Positions 25,807 to 33,356 of a DNA stretch of 49,166 nucleotides are shown piece after piece (within the stretch, counting starts at the first letter, position 1; each line of letters opens with the position of its first letter). The stretch comes from an uncultured Clostridia bacterium (GTDB taxonomy: Bacteria > Bacillota > Clostridia > Christensenellales > UBA1242): NCBI GenBank assembly GCA_944332395.1, contig CALVJV010000043.1, positions 1 through 49,166 of the forward strand, written 5' to 3'. The notes beneath the pieces were generated by a model, which worked only from the letters and a program-made list of their open reading frames with translations, made no database searches and was not told where the DNA came from. The position numbers were made by a program, and so were the translations under genes.

Positions 25807-27253
25807 TTTTTTCCCCTTTTTCTATAATATTTAATATAGTTTTACTATCAGAATATTTTATTTTTTCTCCCATTATATCCATATAATTTTCAGCGCCTTT
25901 TCCGGCAACAACTAAAACATCATTAATTCCTAATAAAGAAATAGCATACTCAATAGCGAGTTTTCGATCTACTATTCTTTTGTATGATTTAATGCTCATT
26001 TGTTCAACAATCATGTCAATAATATCATCTGGGTTCTCATATCTTGGATTGTCACTAGTAATGACTGAATAATCCGCCAAAAGTTGAGAAATTTTGCCCA
26101 TGATGGGCCTTTTTTGGACATCGCGGTTTCCACCACAGCCAAACAAACTTATCAATCTTCCTCTTCTTGAATTGGCAATATCTCTCGCCGCCTTTAAGAC
26201 ATTTTGTAATCCATCAGGGGTATGAGCATAATCAATTATAATCATTGCACCATTCGTACATGCTATGGTATTAAATCTTCCTTCAATTATTGGCATTGTC
26301 TGCATTGCCTCAGCAGAATCCTGCAAACTAACACCTAATAATTTTGATGCAACCATTGCCCCTATAGCATTTGTACAATTAAATTTGCCCATAAGCGGCA
26401 AATTTACTAAGGTAAGTCCTTCTTGAGAATGTACATAAAATTTTTGCCCCGAATTTGTATTAATTAAACCTCTCTCAACAAAATCTGCATTATTATGTCC
26501 AAAACTAACAATTGGTATATTGCTTTCGTCCATAATCATCTTACCATATTTTTCATCGTTACACACAACACCGATTTTTGCATTTAACTTGTTAAACAAT
26601 TTTAACTTCGCATAAAAATAATTTTGCATACTAGAAAAATAATCAAGGTGATCTTGAGTTAGATTTGTAAATATTGCTACATCAAAAACAATTCCATTCG
26701 TTTTATATAAATCTAATGCATGTGCGCTAACTTCCATAGCAACCACTTCCACTCCCGCCTTACACATATTAAATAAAATTTTTTGCAAATCTATGGGGTC
26801 TGGTGTAGTTAAATTATTATCAAAGTGCACGCCATTCCAAACGCTACCACTGGTTCCAATCACTCCAACTTTATAATTATTAAATTCTAAAATATGTTTT
26901 AACATATAGGTAGTAGAAGTTTTTCCATTCGTACCAGTAACCGCTAACATTTTCATCTTGCGAGCAGGTCGTCCATAAAAGTTAGCGGCCAAAAGCCCAA
27001 CAGCCTTTCTCGTATTTTCTACTATAACAAGTGGTTTTTTAATCTCAACAAACTTATCAGAAACAACAGCACTTGCCCCTTTTTCAATAGCTTGTTCAAT
27101 AAAATCGTGTGCATCAACATGCAATCCTTTAATTGCTACAAATATTGATCCTTCTTTTACGAGATTTAATTTATCAGTGATGTGACAAATTTCTACCGAA
27201 TCATCTCCAATAATTTTGTGTTTAATATCAATCAACAAATCTTTTAAAATCAT
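25793..27253 (-). CDS. murE: UDP-MurNAc-tripeptide synthetase MurE (meso-DAP type)
   Basis: MurE adds the third amino acid to the stem peptide. The 486 residues contain the ATP loop TGTNGKTS (106-113), the carbamylated-lysine region and the specificity motif DNPRYENP near residue 405. DNPR is the form seen in meso-diaminopimelate-adding enzymes, so A1-gamma-type peptidoglycan is expected. SD AAGGAG precedes the ATG. It follows the PBP gene by 16 bases and overlaps mraY. Confidence 0.95.
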   Translation of the reverse strand: MILKDLLIDIKHKIIGDDSVEICHITDKLNLVKEGSIFVAIKGLHVDAHDFIEQAIEKGASAVVSDKFVEIKKPLVIVENTRKAVGLLAANFYGRPARKMKMLAVTGTNGKTSTTYMLKHILEFNNYKVGVIGTSGSVWNGVHFDNNLTTPDPIDLQKILFNMCKAGVEVVAMEVSAHALDLYKTNGIVFDVAIFTNLTQDHLDYFSSMQNYFYAKLKLFNKLNAKIGVVCNDEKYGKMIMDESNIPIVSFGHNNADFVERGLINTNSGQKFYVHSQEGLTLVNLPLMGKFNCTNAIGAMVASKLLGVSLQDSAEAMQTMPIIEGRFNTIACTNGAMIIIDYAHTPDGLQNVLKAARDIANSRRGRLISLFGCGGNRDVQKRPIMGKISQLLADYSVITSDNPRYENPDDIIDMIVEQMSIKSYKRIVDRKLAIEYAISLLGINDVLVVAGKGAENYMDIMGEKIKYSDSKTILNIIEKGEKSGNN

Positions 27254-27268
27254 ATTTTAACTCCTTTT

Positions 27269-29167
27269 TTACTGATTCATTCTAACAAGAACTATATCCC
27301 CAACTTCAATTTTAGAGCCAGCACTTGGGATTTGACTTGAAACCACCCCAGAAGCACCTTCTACAATGTAATAAAGCCCTAGTCCAGCCAAAAGAGAAAT
27401 TGCTTCTGTTTGGGTCATACCCAACAAATTGGGCATATCAACATAGTGTTTTTCTTGTAATGGTTCCGATCTTTCAATATCCATATATTTTATAATTCCC
27501 TCCATAATAAGCTTGGCATAAGGTGCTGCAGCTGTTGCTCCATAATAAGAACCTTGAGGCTCATCGGCAATAACTAAAACCACATATTCTGGATTATCTG
27601 CAGGCAAAATGCCAATAAACGATGCAATATATTTTCCTTCAGCAATTTTCCCATTTTCGTACTTTTGAGCAGTACCTGTCTTTCCTCCAATTTTGTAACC
27701 ATCAATTTGGGCTTTTTTGCCTCCACCTTTTGCCACTACAGATTCAAGCATTTTTTTGATGCTTTTTGAAACATCAACCGAAACAACACGAGAATACACA
27801 GAAGAATTTTGAATATAAACAATATTTTGTTCATTATCAGTTATTTCTTTAATAAAATGAGGTCTCATAAACAACCCATCATTTACAATTCCTGAAACAG
27901 CACTAATTAATTGCAAGGGTGAAACAGCAATAGATTGACCAAATCCCATTCTGGCCAAATCACTTGATGTAACAAGTGATTTGTCCATCAGTATACCTGA
28001 AGAAGGGCTAAAAAAATCTATTGGTAATGTTGATCCAATTGAAAATCTTTTTAATTCATTATAAAACCTATCTAATCCAATTTTTAAAACAATATCCATA
28101 AAAACGCAGTTACAACTATTCATAAAACCTTGTTCCAAAGATTGAGATCCGTGTCCTGAATGCCTTGCGCAATTTATCTTTACACCATTCACTATTCTAT
28201 ATCCGGGGCAATAAAAATAACTATTTTCGTTAATAATTCCAAGTTGCATAGCGATTGCTCCAGTAATAATTTTAAAAGTTGAACCTGGTTCATAGCTATC
28301 CTGAATTGCAGAATTTCTAGATAATTGCATTAATTTTTCAATATCGTCTCTGGGCACATTATTCAAATCAAAGCTAGGTGTAATTCCCAAGGCCAATATT
28401 TCACCAGTTTTTGGATCCATGACTATGGCTGTTGCACTTTTTGGGTTTTGCTCATTTGTTAAATCTGCAAGAACTCTCTCAACTATAACTTGAATATTAT
28501 AATCAATCGTCGTGCTTAAATTAAAACCAGCAATTGACGGAATGTAAGAAACGCTTGTTCCTTCAAGTTGTCTTCCAGCATTGTCAGTTTCCGCCACTAA
28601 AACGCCATCTACTCCTGATAAATACTTATTATAAAAAGCTTCTAGCCCACTTTGGCCATCTCCATCAGAATTACAGTAACCTAAAATCTGACATAACAAA
28701 TTGTCATATAGATATTCTCTTGAAGAGTTTTCAGACAGATAAACCCCTTCCAATCCCGAGTTCTTAATTTCTTCTGCAATCTCTGTGTCTATTTGTTTTT
28801 TTATTACATATTCAGATGTTTTTGTATCATATATCTTTTCCTTTAAAACATCTATATTAAGTTCAAGAATCTCCGATAAAAAATTAAGAGTCTTTTCTTT
28901 TTGACTAATCGAATTTGGTCTAATATAAACATCATAAGTAGTATAACTTGAAGCAAGAACAACTCCATTCCTATCATAAATAGTTCCTCTTAATGCAGAC
29001 AATGGAATATCTCTCATCCACTGCTCAACAGCTTTTTTTGAAAGATTACGTCCATCTATTATTTGCACTATAAACAATCTTATTATTAACAAAAACAAAA
29101 AAAAGCCCAATGCTATAATTGCATAGATTAGTCTTTTTTTTGTCAAAACTGAACCATATTCAGACAT
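27269..29167 (-). CDS. spoVD: Class B penicillin-binding protein, SpoVD/FtsI type with PASTA domain
   Basis: A bitopic transpeptidase of 632 residues. A short cytoplasmic tail and membrane helix (about 13-35) are followed by the PBP dimer domain (about 55-215) and the transpeptidase with the SxxK motif STFK (Ser296), SxN motif SCN (351-353) and KTG (496-498). A single C-terminal PASTA domain covers about 577-632. This architecture is that of SpoVD. No separate FtsI/PBP2B gene lies in the cluster, so this protein may serve vegetative septation, sporulation or both, with the neighbouring SEDS protein as partner. Confidence 0.93.
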   Translation of the reverse strand: MSEYGSVLTKKRLIYAIIALGFFLFLLIIRLFIVQIIDGRNLSKKAVEQWMRDIPLSALRGTIYDRNGVVLASSYTTYDVYIRPNSISQKEKTLNFLSEILELNIDVLKEKIYDTKTSEYVIKKQIDTEIAEEIKNSGLEGVYLSENSSREYLYDNLLCQILGYCNSDGDGQSGLEAFYNKYLSGVDGVLVAETDNAGRQLEGTSVSYIPSIAGFNLSTTIDYNIQVIVERVLADLTNEQNPKSATAIVMDPKTGEILALGITPSFDLNNVPRDDIEKLMQLSRNSAIQDSYEPGSTFKIITGAIAMQLGIINENSYFYCPGYRIVNGVKINCARHSGHGSQSLEQGFMNSCNCVFMDIVLKIGLDRFYNELKRFSIGSTLPIDFFSPSSGILMDKSLVTSSDLARMGFGQSIAVSPLQLISAVSGIVNDGLFMRPHFIKEITDNEQNIVYIQNSSVYSRVVSVDVSKSIKKMLESVVAKGGGKKAQIDGYKIGGKTGTAQKYENGKIAEGKYIASFIGILPADNPEYVVLVIADEPQGSYYGATAAAPYAKLIMEGIIKYMDIERSEPLQEKHYVDMPNLLGMTQTEAISLLAGLGLYYIVEGASGVVSSQIPSAGSKIEVGDIVLVRMNQ

Positions 29168-29217
29168 AAAAATTCTCCTAATAATTTATATTAAGAGAAC
29201 TTGCCTCTTATTTATCT

Positions 29218-29829
29218 TTAGAATAAATTACTAAAAAACTCACACAACTTATCAAACCAATTTGTTGGAGCCAAAACATCTGCACTCTGCTGAATATTCA
29301 ATACAATTCTTACCTTATCCGCCTGAGTCGCCTTACGCAATGCACTATTGTTTTCTGCTAAAAACTTTTGAATATACTCCTCGCTTTTAAATTCATCAAG
29401 TAGTCCCTGCAATGTTTCAATTTCGCTTTGTTTTAAATTGATAGCGCTTGCAAGATTATTAATCTCACGAGTTTTTACACTTAAAACAACAGCATTATAA
29501 ATTACCATAGTAAACAAGAGAACAACAACCAAACTACAAACTACAGCCAAAACTTTACCCCTTGGCGACAATTTATAACTTTTCTGATTATCAATACTTG
29601 CTGATTTACTTTCATTAGATGAAGGCAATATGTCAAATTTTGGTAATGTTTTTGTGCTTTTCTCAACTTTTGGCAACTCAAGTCCATTATATTCTGCTTC
29701 AACTTCAAAAACAGGTTCTTCTTCAACAACAGAAGGCGTACTAGTTTCTCCAAAATACGATTTTTCAATAGGCCTAGCGCCAAAATATTCTTTTTCGGTC
29801 TGCTCGGTTTCTTTTCTTGTCAAAACCAT
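29218..29829 (-). CDS. ftsL: FtsL/DivIC-like septum protein with long cytoplasmic tail
   Basis: A 203-residue bitopic protein with a 90-residue acidic, low-complexity cytoplasmic N-terminus, one membrane helix (about 92-115) and an extracellular coiled coil (about 120-160; VKTREINNLASAINLKQSEI). Position between rsmH and the PBP gene is that of ftsL. The N-terminal tail is much longer than the 30-50 residues usual for FtsL and contains two YFG motifs (residues 15-17 and 25-27). SD AAGGAGGG is strong. Sequence conservation in this family is poor, so the call relies on topology and position. Confidence 0.8.
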   Translation of the reverse strand: MVLTRKETEQTEKEYFGARPIEKSYFGETSTPSVVEEEPVFEVEAEYNGLELPKVEKSTKTLPKFDILPSSNESKSASIDNQKSYKLSPRGKVLAVVCSLVVVLLFTMVIYNAVVLSVKTREINNLASAINLKQSEIETLQGLLDEFKSEEYIQKFLAENNSALRKATQADKVRIVLNIQQSADVLAPTNWFDKLCEFFSNLF

Positions 29830-29857
29830 ATATATGCCCTCCTTTTTAATTTAATTA

Positions 29858-30775
29858 TTATAATTTTTCAATAATTCGCAATTTTGCACTTGAACTTCTA
29901 CTATTTAGTTCTAATTCTTGTTGGCCAGCTATGATAGGCTTTTTTGTAACAAGTTTTCCTTCTGGCTTATGGTTACAAACACATTGAGGAAAAGATGGCG
30001 GACAAATACATCCACGTGTTAACTCTTGAAAAACATTTTTTACAATTCTATCCTCTAACGAATGAAATGAAATTATTGCCAACCTCCCACCATGTCTCAA
30101 TAACTCAAATACTTGCTTAATAAAAACATCTAATTCATCTAATTCACTATTTACTTCTATTCTTATCGCCTGAAAAACCTTTTGAACCGCCTTTTTTTTA
30201 TCGCCCTTAACAGCCGCAGAAACAATTTGTTGTAATTGCAAAGTGGTGTCAATTGTTGATTTTTCTCTTCGTTTAACAATAGCAGAAGCAATTCTACGAC
30301 TTTCGCGTTCTTCTCCATATTTGTAGATTATGTCCGCCAACGTTTTTTCTGAATAACCATTAACTACAGCCCAAGCAGTGAATTCATTATCTTGATTCAT
30401 TCTCATATCGAGTTTTGCATCTTTATTAAAAGAAAAGCCACGCTCTGAATTATCAATTTGATAGGAAGAAACTCCAAGATCAACTAAAATCCCGCCAAAT
30501 AATCCTTTTTTATCCAAAAGTTTTTTTGGAATTTCTTTAAAATTTGAATGTTCGTACTGCACCGTCTTAAAATTTTTTAAATTTTTTTTTGCAGCCTCTA
30601 TAGCTTCTTTGTCTTGGTCTACACCTATATAAATACGAGGGTTAAACCTTTCTATTATAGCCTTTGCATGTCCACCGCCACCTAAAGTGCAATCCAAAAA
30701 CAAGTCATCATTATTTAATTGAAAATTTTCTAATACTTCAGTTTTTAATACTGGAACATGAGAAAAATTTTGCAT
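29858..30775 (-). CDS. rsmH: 16S rRNA m4C1402 methyltransferase RsmH (MraW)
   Basis: RsmH methylates N4 of C1402 in 16S rRNA. The ATG at 30775 is preferred because SD GGAG lies six bases upstream; an earlier ATG at 30787 lies within mraZ. The resulting 305 residues begin with MQNFSHVPVLKTEVLENF, then the SAM site DCTLGGGGHAKAI, the D-rich loop (GVDQDKEAI) and the C-terminal ISFHSLEDRIVKN motif. It is closely coupled to mraZ, as in nearly all dcw clusters. Confidence 0.96.
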   Translation of the reverse strand: MQNFSHVPVLKTEVLENFQLNNDDLFLDCTLGGGGHAKAIIERFNPRIYIGVDQDKEAIEAAKKNLKNFKTVQYEHSNFKEIPKKLLDKKGLFGGILVDLGVSSYQIDNSERGFSFNKDAKLDMRMNQDNEFTAWAVVNGYSEKTLADIIYKYGEERESRRIASAIVKRREKSTIDTTLQLQQIVSAAVKGDKKKAVQKVFQAIRIEVNSELDELDVFIKQVFELLRHGGRLAIISFHSLEDRIVKNVFQELTRGCICPPSFPQCVCNHKPEGKLVTKKPIIAGQQELELNSRSSSAKLRIIEKL

Positions 30776-30776
30776 A

Positions 30777-31199
30777 TCAAACTCCATGTTTTTTAAAACT
30801 TTGAGTTATAGTATCAAAATCAGAATTTGTATTGTATTCTTCCCAATGTTCTTCCGCCCATATTTCTACTCTTTTTCCAACTCCAACAAAGACAATATTC
30901 TTTTTTATATTCGCGAAATTTATTAATTCTTTGGGCAAAAGCAAACGACCTTGTGCATCTTCATCTGCTTCAAAAGCGGAACTAAGAAGAATTCTAACAC
31001 TTTTTTGGACATCTTCATCAAATGTTGGTAGTTCAGCTATTTTCTCAAACAACTTATCTCCACCATCTGGCAAAACAAACAAACAGCCACCAATACCTTT
31101 TGTTATAACAAAATTATTCCCCAATCCTTGTTTAAACTTGGAAGGAATTCTAATTCTGTTTTTTTGATCTATTTGATGTCTATAAGTTCCTAAAAACAT
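30777..31199 (-). CDS. mraZ: Transcriptional regulator MraZ
   Basis: MraZ is a SpoVT/AbrB-like ring-forming regulator of the dcw operon. The 140 residues hold two swapped-hairpin repeats (about 5-50 and 75-125), beginning FLGTYRHQIDQKNRIRIP and including EADEDAQGRLLLPKEL. SD AGAGGAG precedes the ATG. It is the first gene of the mraZ-rsmH-ftsL-spoVD-murE-mraY-murD-ftsW operon, and two likely binding boxes for itself lie just upstream of its promoter. Confidence 0.95.
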   Translation of the reverse strand: MFLGTYRHQIDQKNRIRIPSKFKQGLGNNFVITKGIGGCLFVLPDGGDKLFEKIAELPTFDEDVQKSVRILLSSAFEADEDAQGRLLLPKELINFANIKKNIVFVGVGKRVEIWAEEHWEEYNTNSDFDTITQSFKKHGV

Positions 31200-31222
31200 C
31201 TCAACTCCTCTTTTGTGAGATA

Positions 31223-31251
31223 ATTATAGATTAAATAAAAACTTAAATCAA
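31223..31251 (-). promoter_or_regulatory. Promoter of the mraZ operon
   Basis: On the minus strand TTGATT (31246-31251), 17-base spacer, TATAAT (31223-31228). Confidence 0.75.
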
Positions 31252-31270
31252 CCACTTTTGACCACTTTTA
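31251..31270 (-). promoter_or_regulatory. MraZ operator: two 10-bp direct repeats
   Basis: Two copies of AAAAGTGGT in direct orientation with 10-bp periodicity lie immediately upstream of, and touching, the -35 box of the mraZ promoter. MraZ of mollicutes binds AAAGTG-type repeats and E. coli MraZ binds TGGG repeats at the same place, so autoregulation is likely. Confidence 0.75.
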
Positions 31271-31302
31271 AAACATTTTTTTATTTTTTTGTGCATTTAG
31301 AC

Positions 31303-31336
31303 TAAAAGAGCCTCGGTTTTAAACCAAGGCTCTTTG
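31303..31336 (-). terminator. Terminator after spoIIP
   Basis: On the minus strand AAAGAGCCTTGG pairs with CCGAGGCTCTTT (one mismatch-like G:T position), followed by TTAGT. It separates spoIIP from the mraZ promoter. Confidence 0.7.
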
Positions 31337-31340
31337 ATTT

Positions 31341-32543
31341 TTATATATCTCTGTCTGGCTTTTTCTTGCCAAAAATTCCAGCCGTCATTTCTGAAAAAAA
31401 TCTTTTAATGTGGTAATTAAACTGCTTATTCGTAAAGAACGCCACTAAAAACAATGCTGTTACATAAAGAAGAACTGCAAGCACAATCCATAATGCATCT
31501 AAAGAACCTTTATTCCCTTTTTTAAGCACCCCTTCTTTAAAATTAGAATCTGATTCGCCATTTAAAAATTCAACATCATTCAAAGAATTCTCGCTAGCTT
31601 GGTCAGTGCCATATAACACAACATCAATTGTTTTCGCAAGAGGCTCCACCGATCTTTCTACCAAATATTTTTCTATAGTATCGGCACCCATTTCAAATAA
31701 TATTGCGGCATTCGTTAATTGCTGGTTATAATTACCTTTACCAATGTAAATATCCTTTATCAAATTTGGATAAACTTCATCAGCATATGCCTTCAACCTT
31801 AAAGCCAAATCTTTGTTAGCCGATGAATTCAAATTGGCTGCTCCAATAACCATACGAACTTTACTCATGTCTTTGCCATTAACATTTGTAAAATATTCTT
31901 TTCTAGGTACAGCATCTCTATGTATATCAAAAATTGCATGAGACCCTTTTTCTAACAGTCTAGCCGCAGTTGCCTGGCTTCTAGTATAGGCTCCAGAATT
32001 ATGTGGCAAATGCAATGTTTCATCATAATATACAATCATATTACATTTCTCTAAATTAGACTTTAACAATGCTCCAATATCATGAATGCCACCCTTTCCA
32101 TAAATTGAATCATATCCGTCTCCAGTAGGATAAGATTCATCGTTATGAGTATGATAAAGTCCTACCACCTTTTTTGTGGATGCTAATGCTATATTATTTT
32201 TATTGTAATCTTTACTATTAAAATTGTTATTATTCAGTATTTTATCTTTTCTTCTTACATTTATTTTTGGAAGCTCAACATTCTCAACAAATTCTGCATA
32301 TGCTGTTTTGTCATTATCATTTACTGACACAATGTTATATAGTTTATTATCAGAAGAGATATATTGATCACCAACCTCAATGCCGTCGCCTTTTAAAAAT
32401 AATTCATTCTTGCTATCTTTATCATAAACAATATAATATTTTCGTGAAGAATCAGCATAAGCATTATTTTTACAAACGAAAACTGCATTTGGGATAAGAA
32501 AAAGTAGTAAAACCAATACAGCAGAAATATATTTTTTCATCAT
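31341..32543 (-). CDS. spoIIP: Sporulation peptidoglycan hydrolase SpoIIP
   Basis: SpoIIP is the amidase/endopeptidase that, with SpoIID and SpoIIM, thins septal peptidoglycan and drives engulfment. The 400-residue protein has an N-terminal signal/anchor (about 4-22), the zinc-binding motif LYHTHNDESY (His131, His133), the second motif DIHRDAVPR near 207, and a C-terminal membrane helix (about 350-370). A C-terminal anchor in addition to the N-terminal one is less common. The ATG overlaps the stop of the upstream membrane-protein gene and follows SD GAGGAG. Confidence 0.92.
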   Translation of the reverse strand: MMKKYISAVLVLLLFLIPNAVFVCKNNAYADSSRKYYIVYDKDSKNELFLKGDGIEVGDQYISSDNKLYNIVSVNDNDKTAYAEFVENVELPKINVRRKDKILNNNNFNSKDYNKNNIALASTKKVVGLYHTHNDESYPTGDGYDSIYGKGGIHDIGALLKSNLEKCNMIVYYDETLHLPHNSGAYTRSQATAARLLEKGSHAIFDIHRDAVPRKEYFTNVNGKDMSKVRMVIGAANLNSSANKDLALRLKAYADEVYPNLIKDIYIGKGNYNQQLTNAAILFEMGADTIEKYLVERSVEPLAKTIDVVLYGTDQASENSLNDVEFLNGESDSNFKEGVLKKGNKGSLDALWIVLAVLLYVTALFLVAFFTNKQFNYHIKRFFSEMTAGIFGKKKPDRDI

Positions 32544-33304
32544 TTTACACTCCTCTCATTTAAAACTTCATTTTTCTGCGATTCTTCTCTTTTTGTTGAT
32601 TTTTTGTTGGAAGACATGCTCATTTGCGCATTTTTTTGTTTATTAACATCAGATTTATCAACAAATTTACCATCTATAAAATCTTTTCTCTCTTTAGTCT
32701 TTTCCTTTGCAAATCTTTCAAAACTTTCACCAATAATTTCACACAATCCCACAGCAATTAAAATTGAAATTACCATCGAATCAAAAGCCCCTGCAACCCC
32801 TAACGACAATTTTGTGCTTTCAACCCCAGAGGCTATATTTATAATAAATTGTATAACTCGAGCTAAAGAAATTCCTAATATTGAACATATGAACGCATTT
32901 CGTCGACTTCGTCCAAGCACATATGCAACCAAACCTGCAACAATTCCATAAAGGTACATATAATCAATTAGTACATTTTCAGGCTTGGCTGGAAGCAAAT
33001 ACTCCAAACCAATAATAATCCCGGCTGTAACAATCGTGCCTAAAAAAGCCCTGAATAAATCCCTACTCCAACCAACCTTAATTAGCAAATAAATACATAC
33101 TCCAAATGGAATTAAAAATCCGCCTATGTTAAACTCAAAATGTGCTCCTATTCGAATAGTCGGAAGCGCCAAACCTATGGCAACTGCAATCATCACAACT
33201 AGCGCCCAAATATCATTCATTCTCATTCGATCTAATATGCGCTGCCCCGCACCAAACATAATTAAAAAAATAAGAACTAATAAAATAATATATCCAACCG
33301 TCAT
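32540..33304 (-). CDS. Multi-pass membrane protein upstream of spoIIP
   Basis: The 254 residues comprise seven or so membrane helices (about 3-195) and a charged, Lys/Ser-rich cytoplasmic tail of about 55 residues. A segment FNIGGFLIPFGVCIYLL may point to the DUF1614 family, but I am not sure. The stop overlaps the spoIIP start (ATGA), so the two are translationally coupled and a role in engulfment or spore formation is a fair inference. The start codon and SD lie inside a strong inverted repeat (33302-33330). Confidence 0.7.
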   Translation of the reverse strand: MTVGYIILLVLIFLIMFGAGQRILDRMRMNDIWALVVMIAVAIGLALPTIRIGAHFEFNIGGFLIPFGVCIYLLIKVGWSRDLFRAFLGTIVTAGIIIGLEYLLPAKPENVLIDYMYLYGIVAGLVAYVLGRSRRNAFICSILGISLARVIQFIINIASGVESTKLSLGVAGAFDSMVISILIAVGLCEIIGESFERFAKEKTKERKDFIDGKFVDKSDVNKQKNAQMSMSSNKKSTKREESQKNEVLNERSVK

Positions 33305-33330
33305 ACTAAAACTCCTTTTGTTTTAGTATG
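33302..33330 (-). repeat. 11-bp inverted repeat enclosing the SD and start codon
   Basis: CATACTAAAAC (33320-33330 read on the minus strand) and GTTTTAGTATG (33302-33312) pair perfectly around a seven-base loop holding the AAGGA core of the SD. The ATG of the downstream membrane-protein gene is the end of the second arm. There is no T-run, so it is not an ordinary terminator. It could be a translational control hairpin or a repressor operator. Confidence 0.7.
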
Positions 33331-33356
33331 TTATGTGCTTATATTTTTATTCAAAA

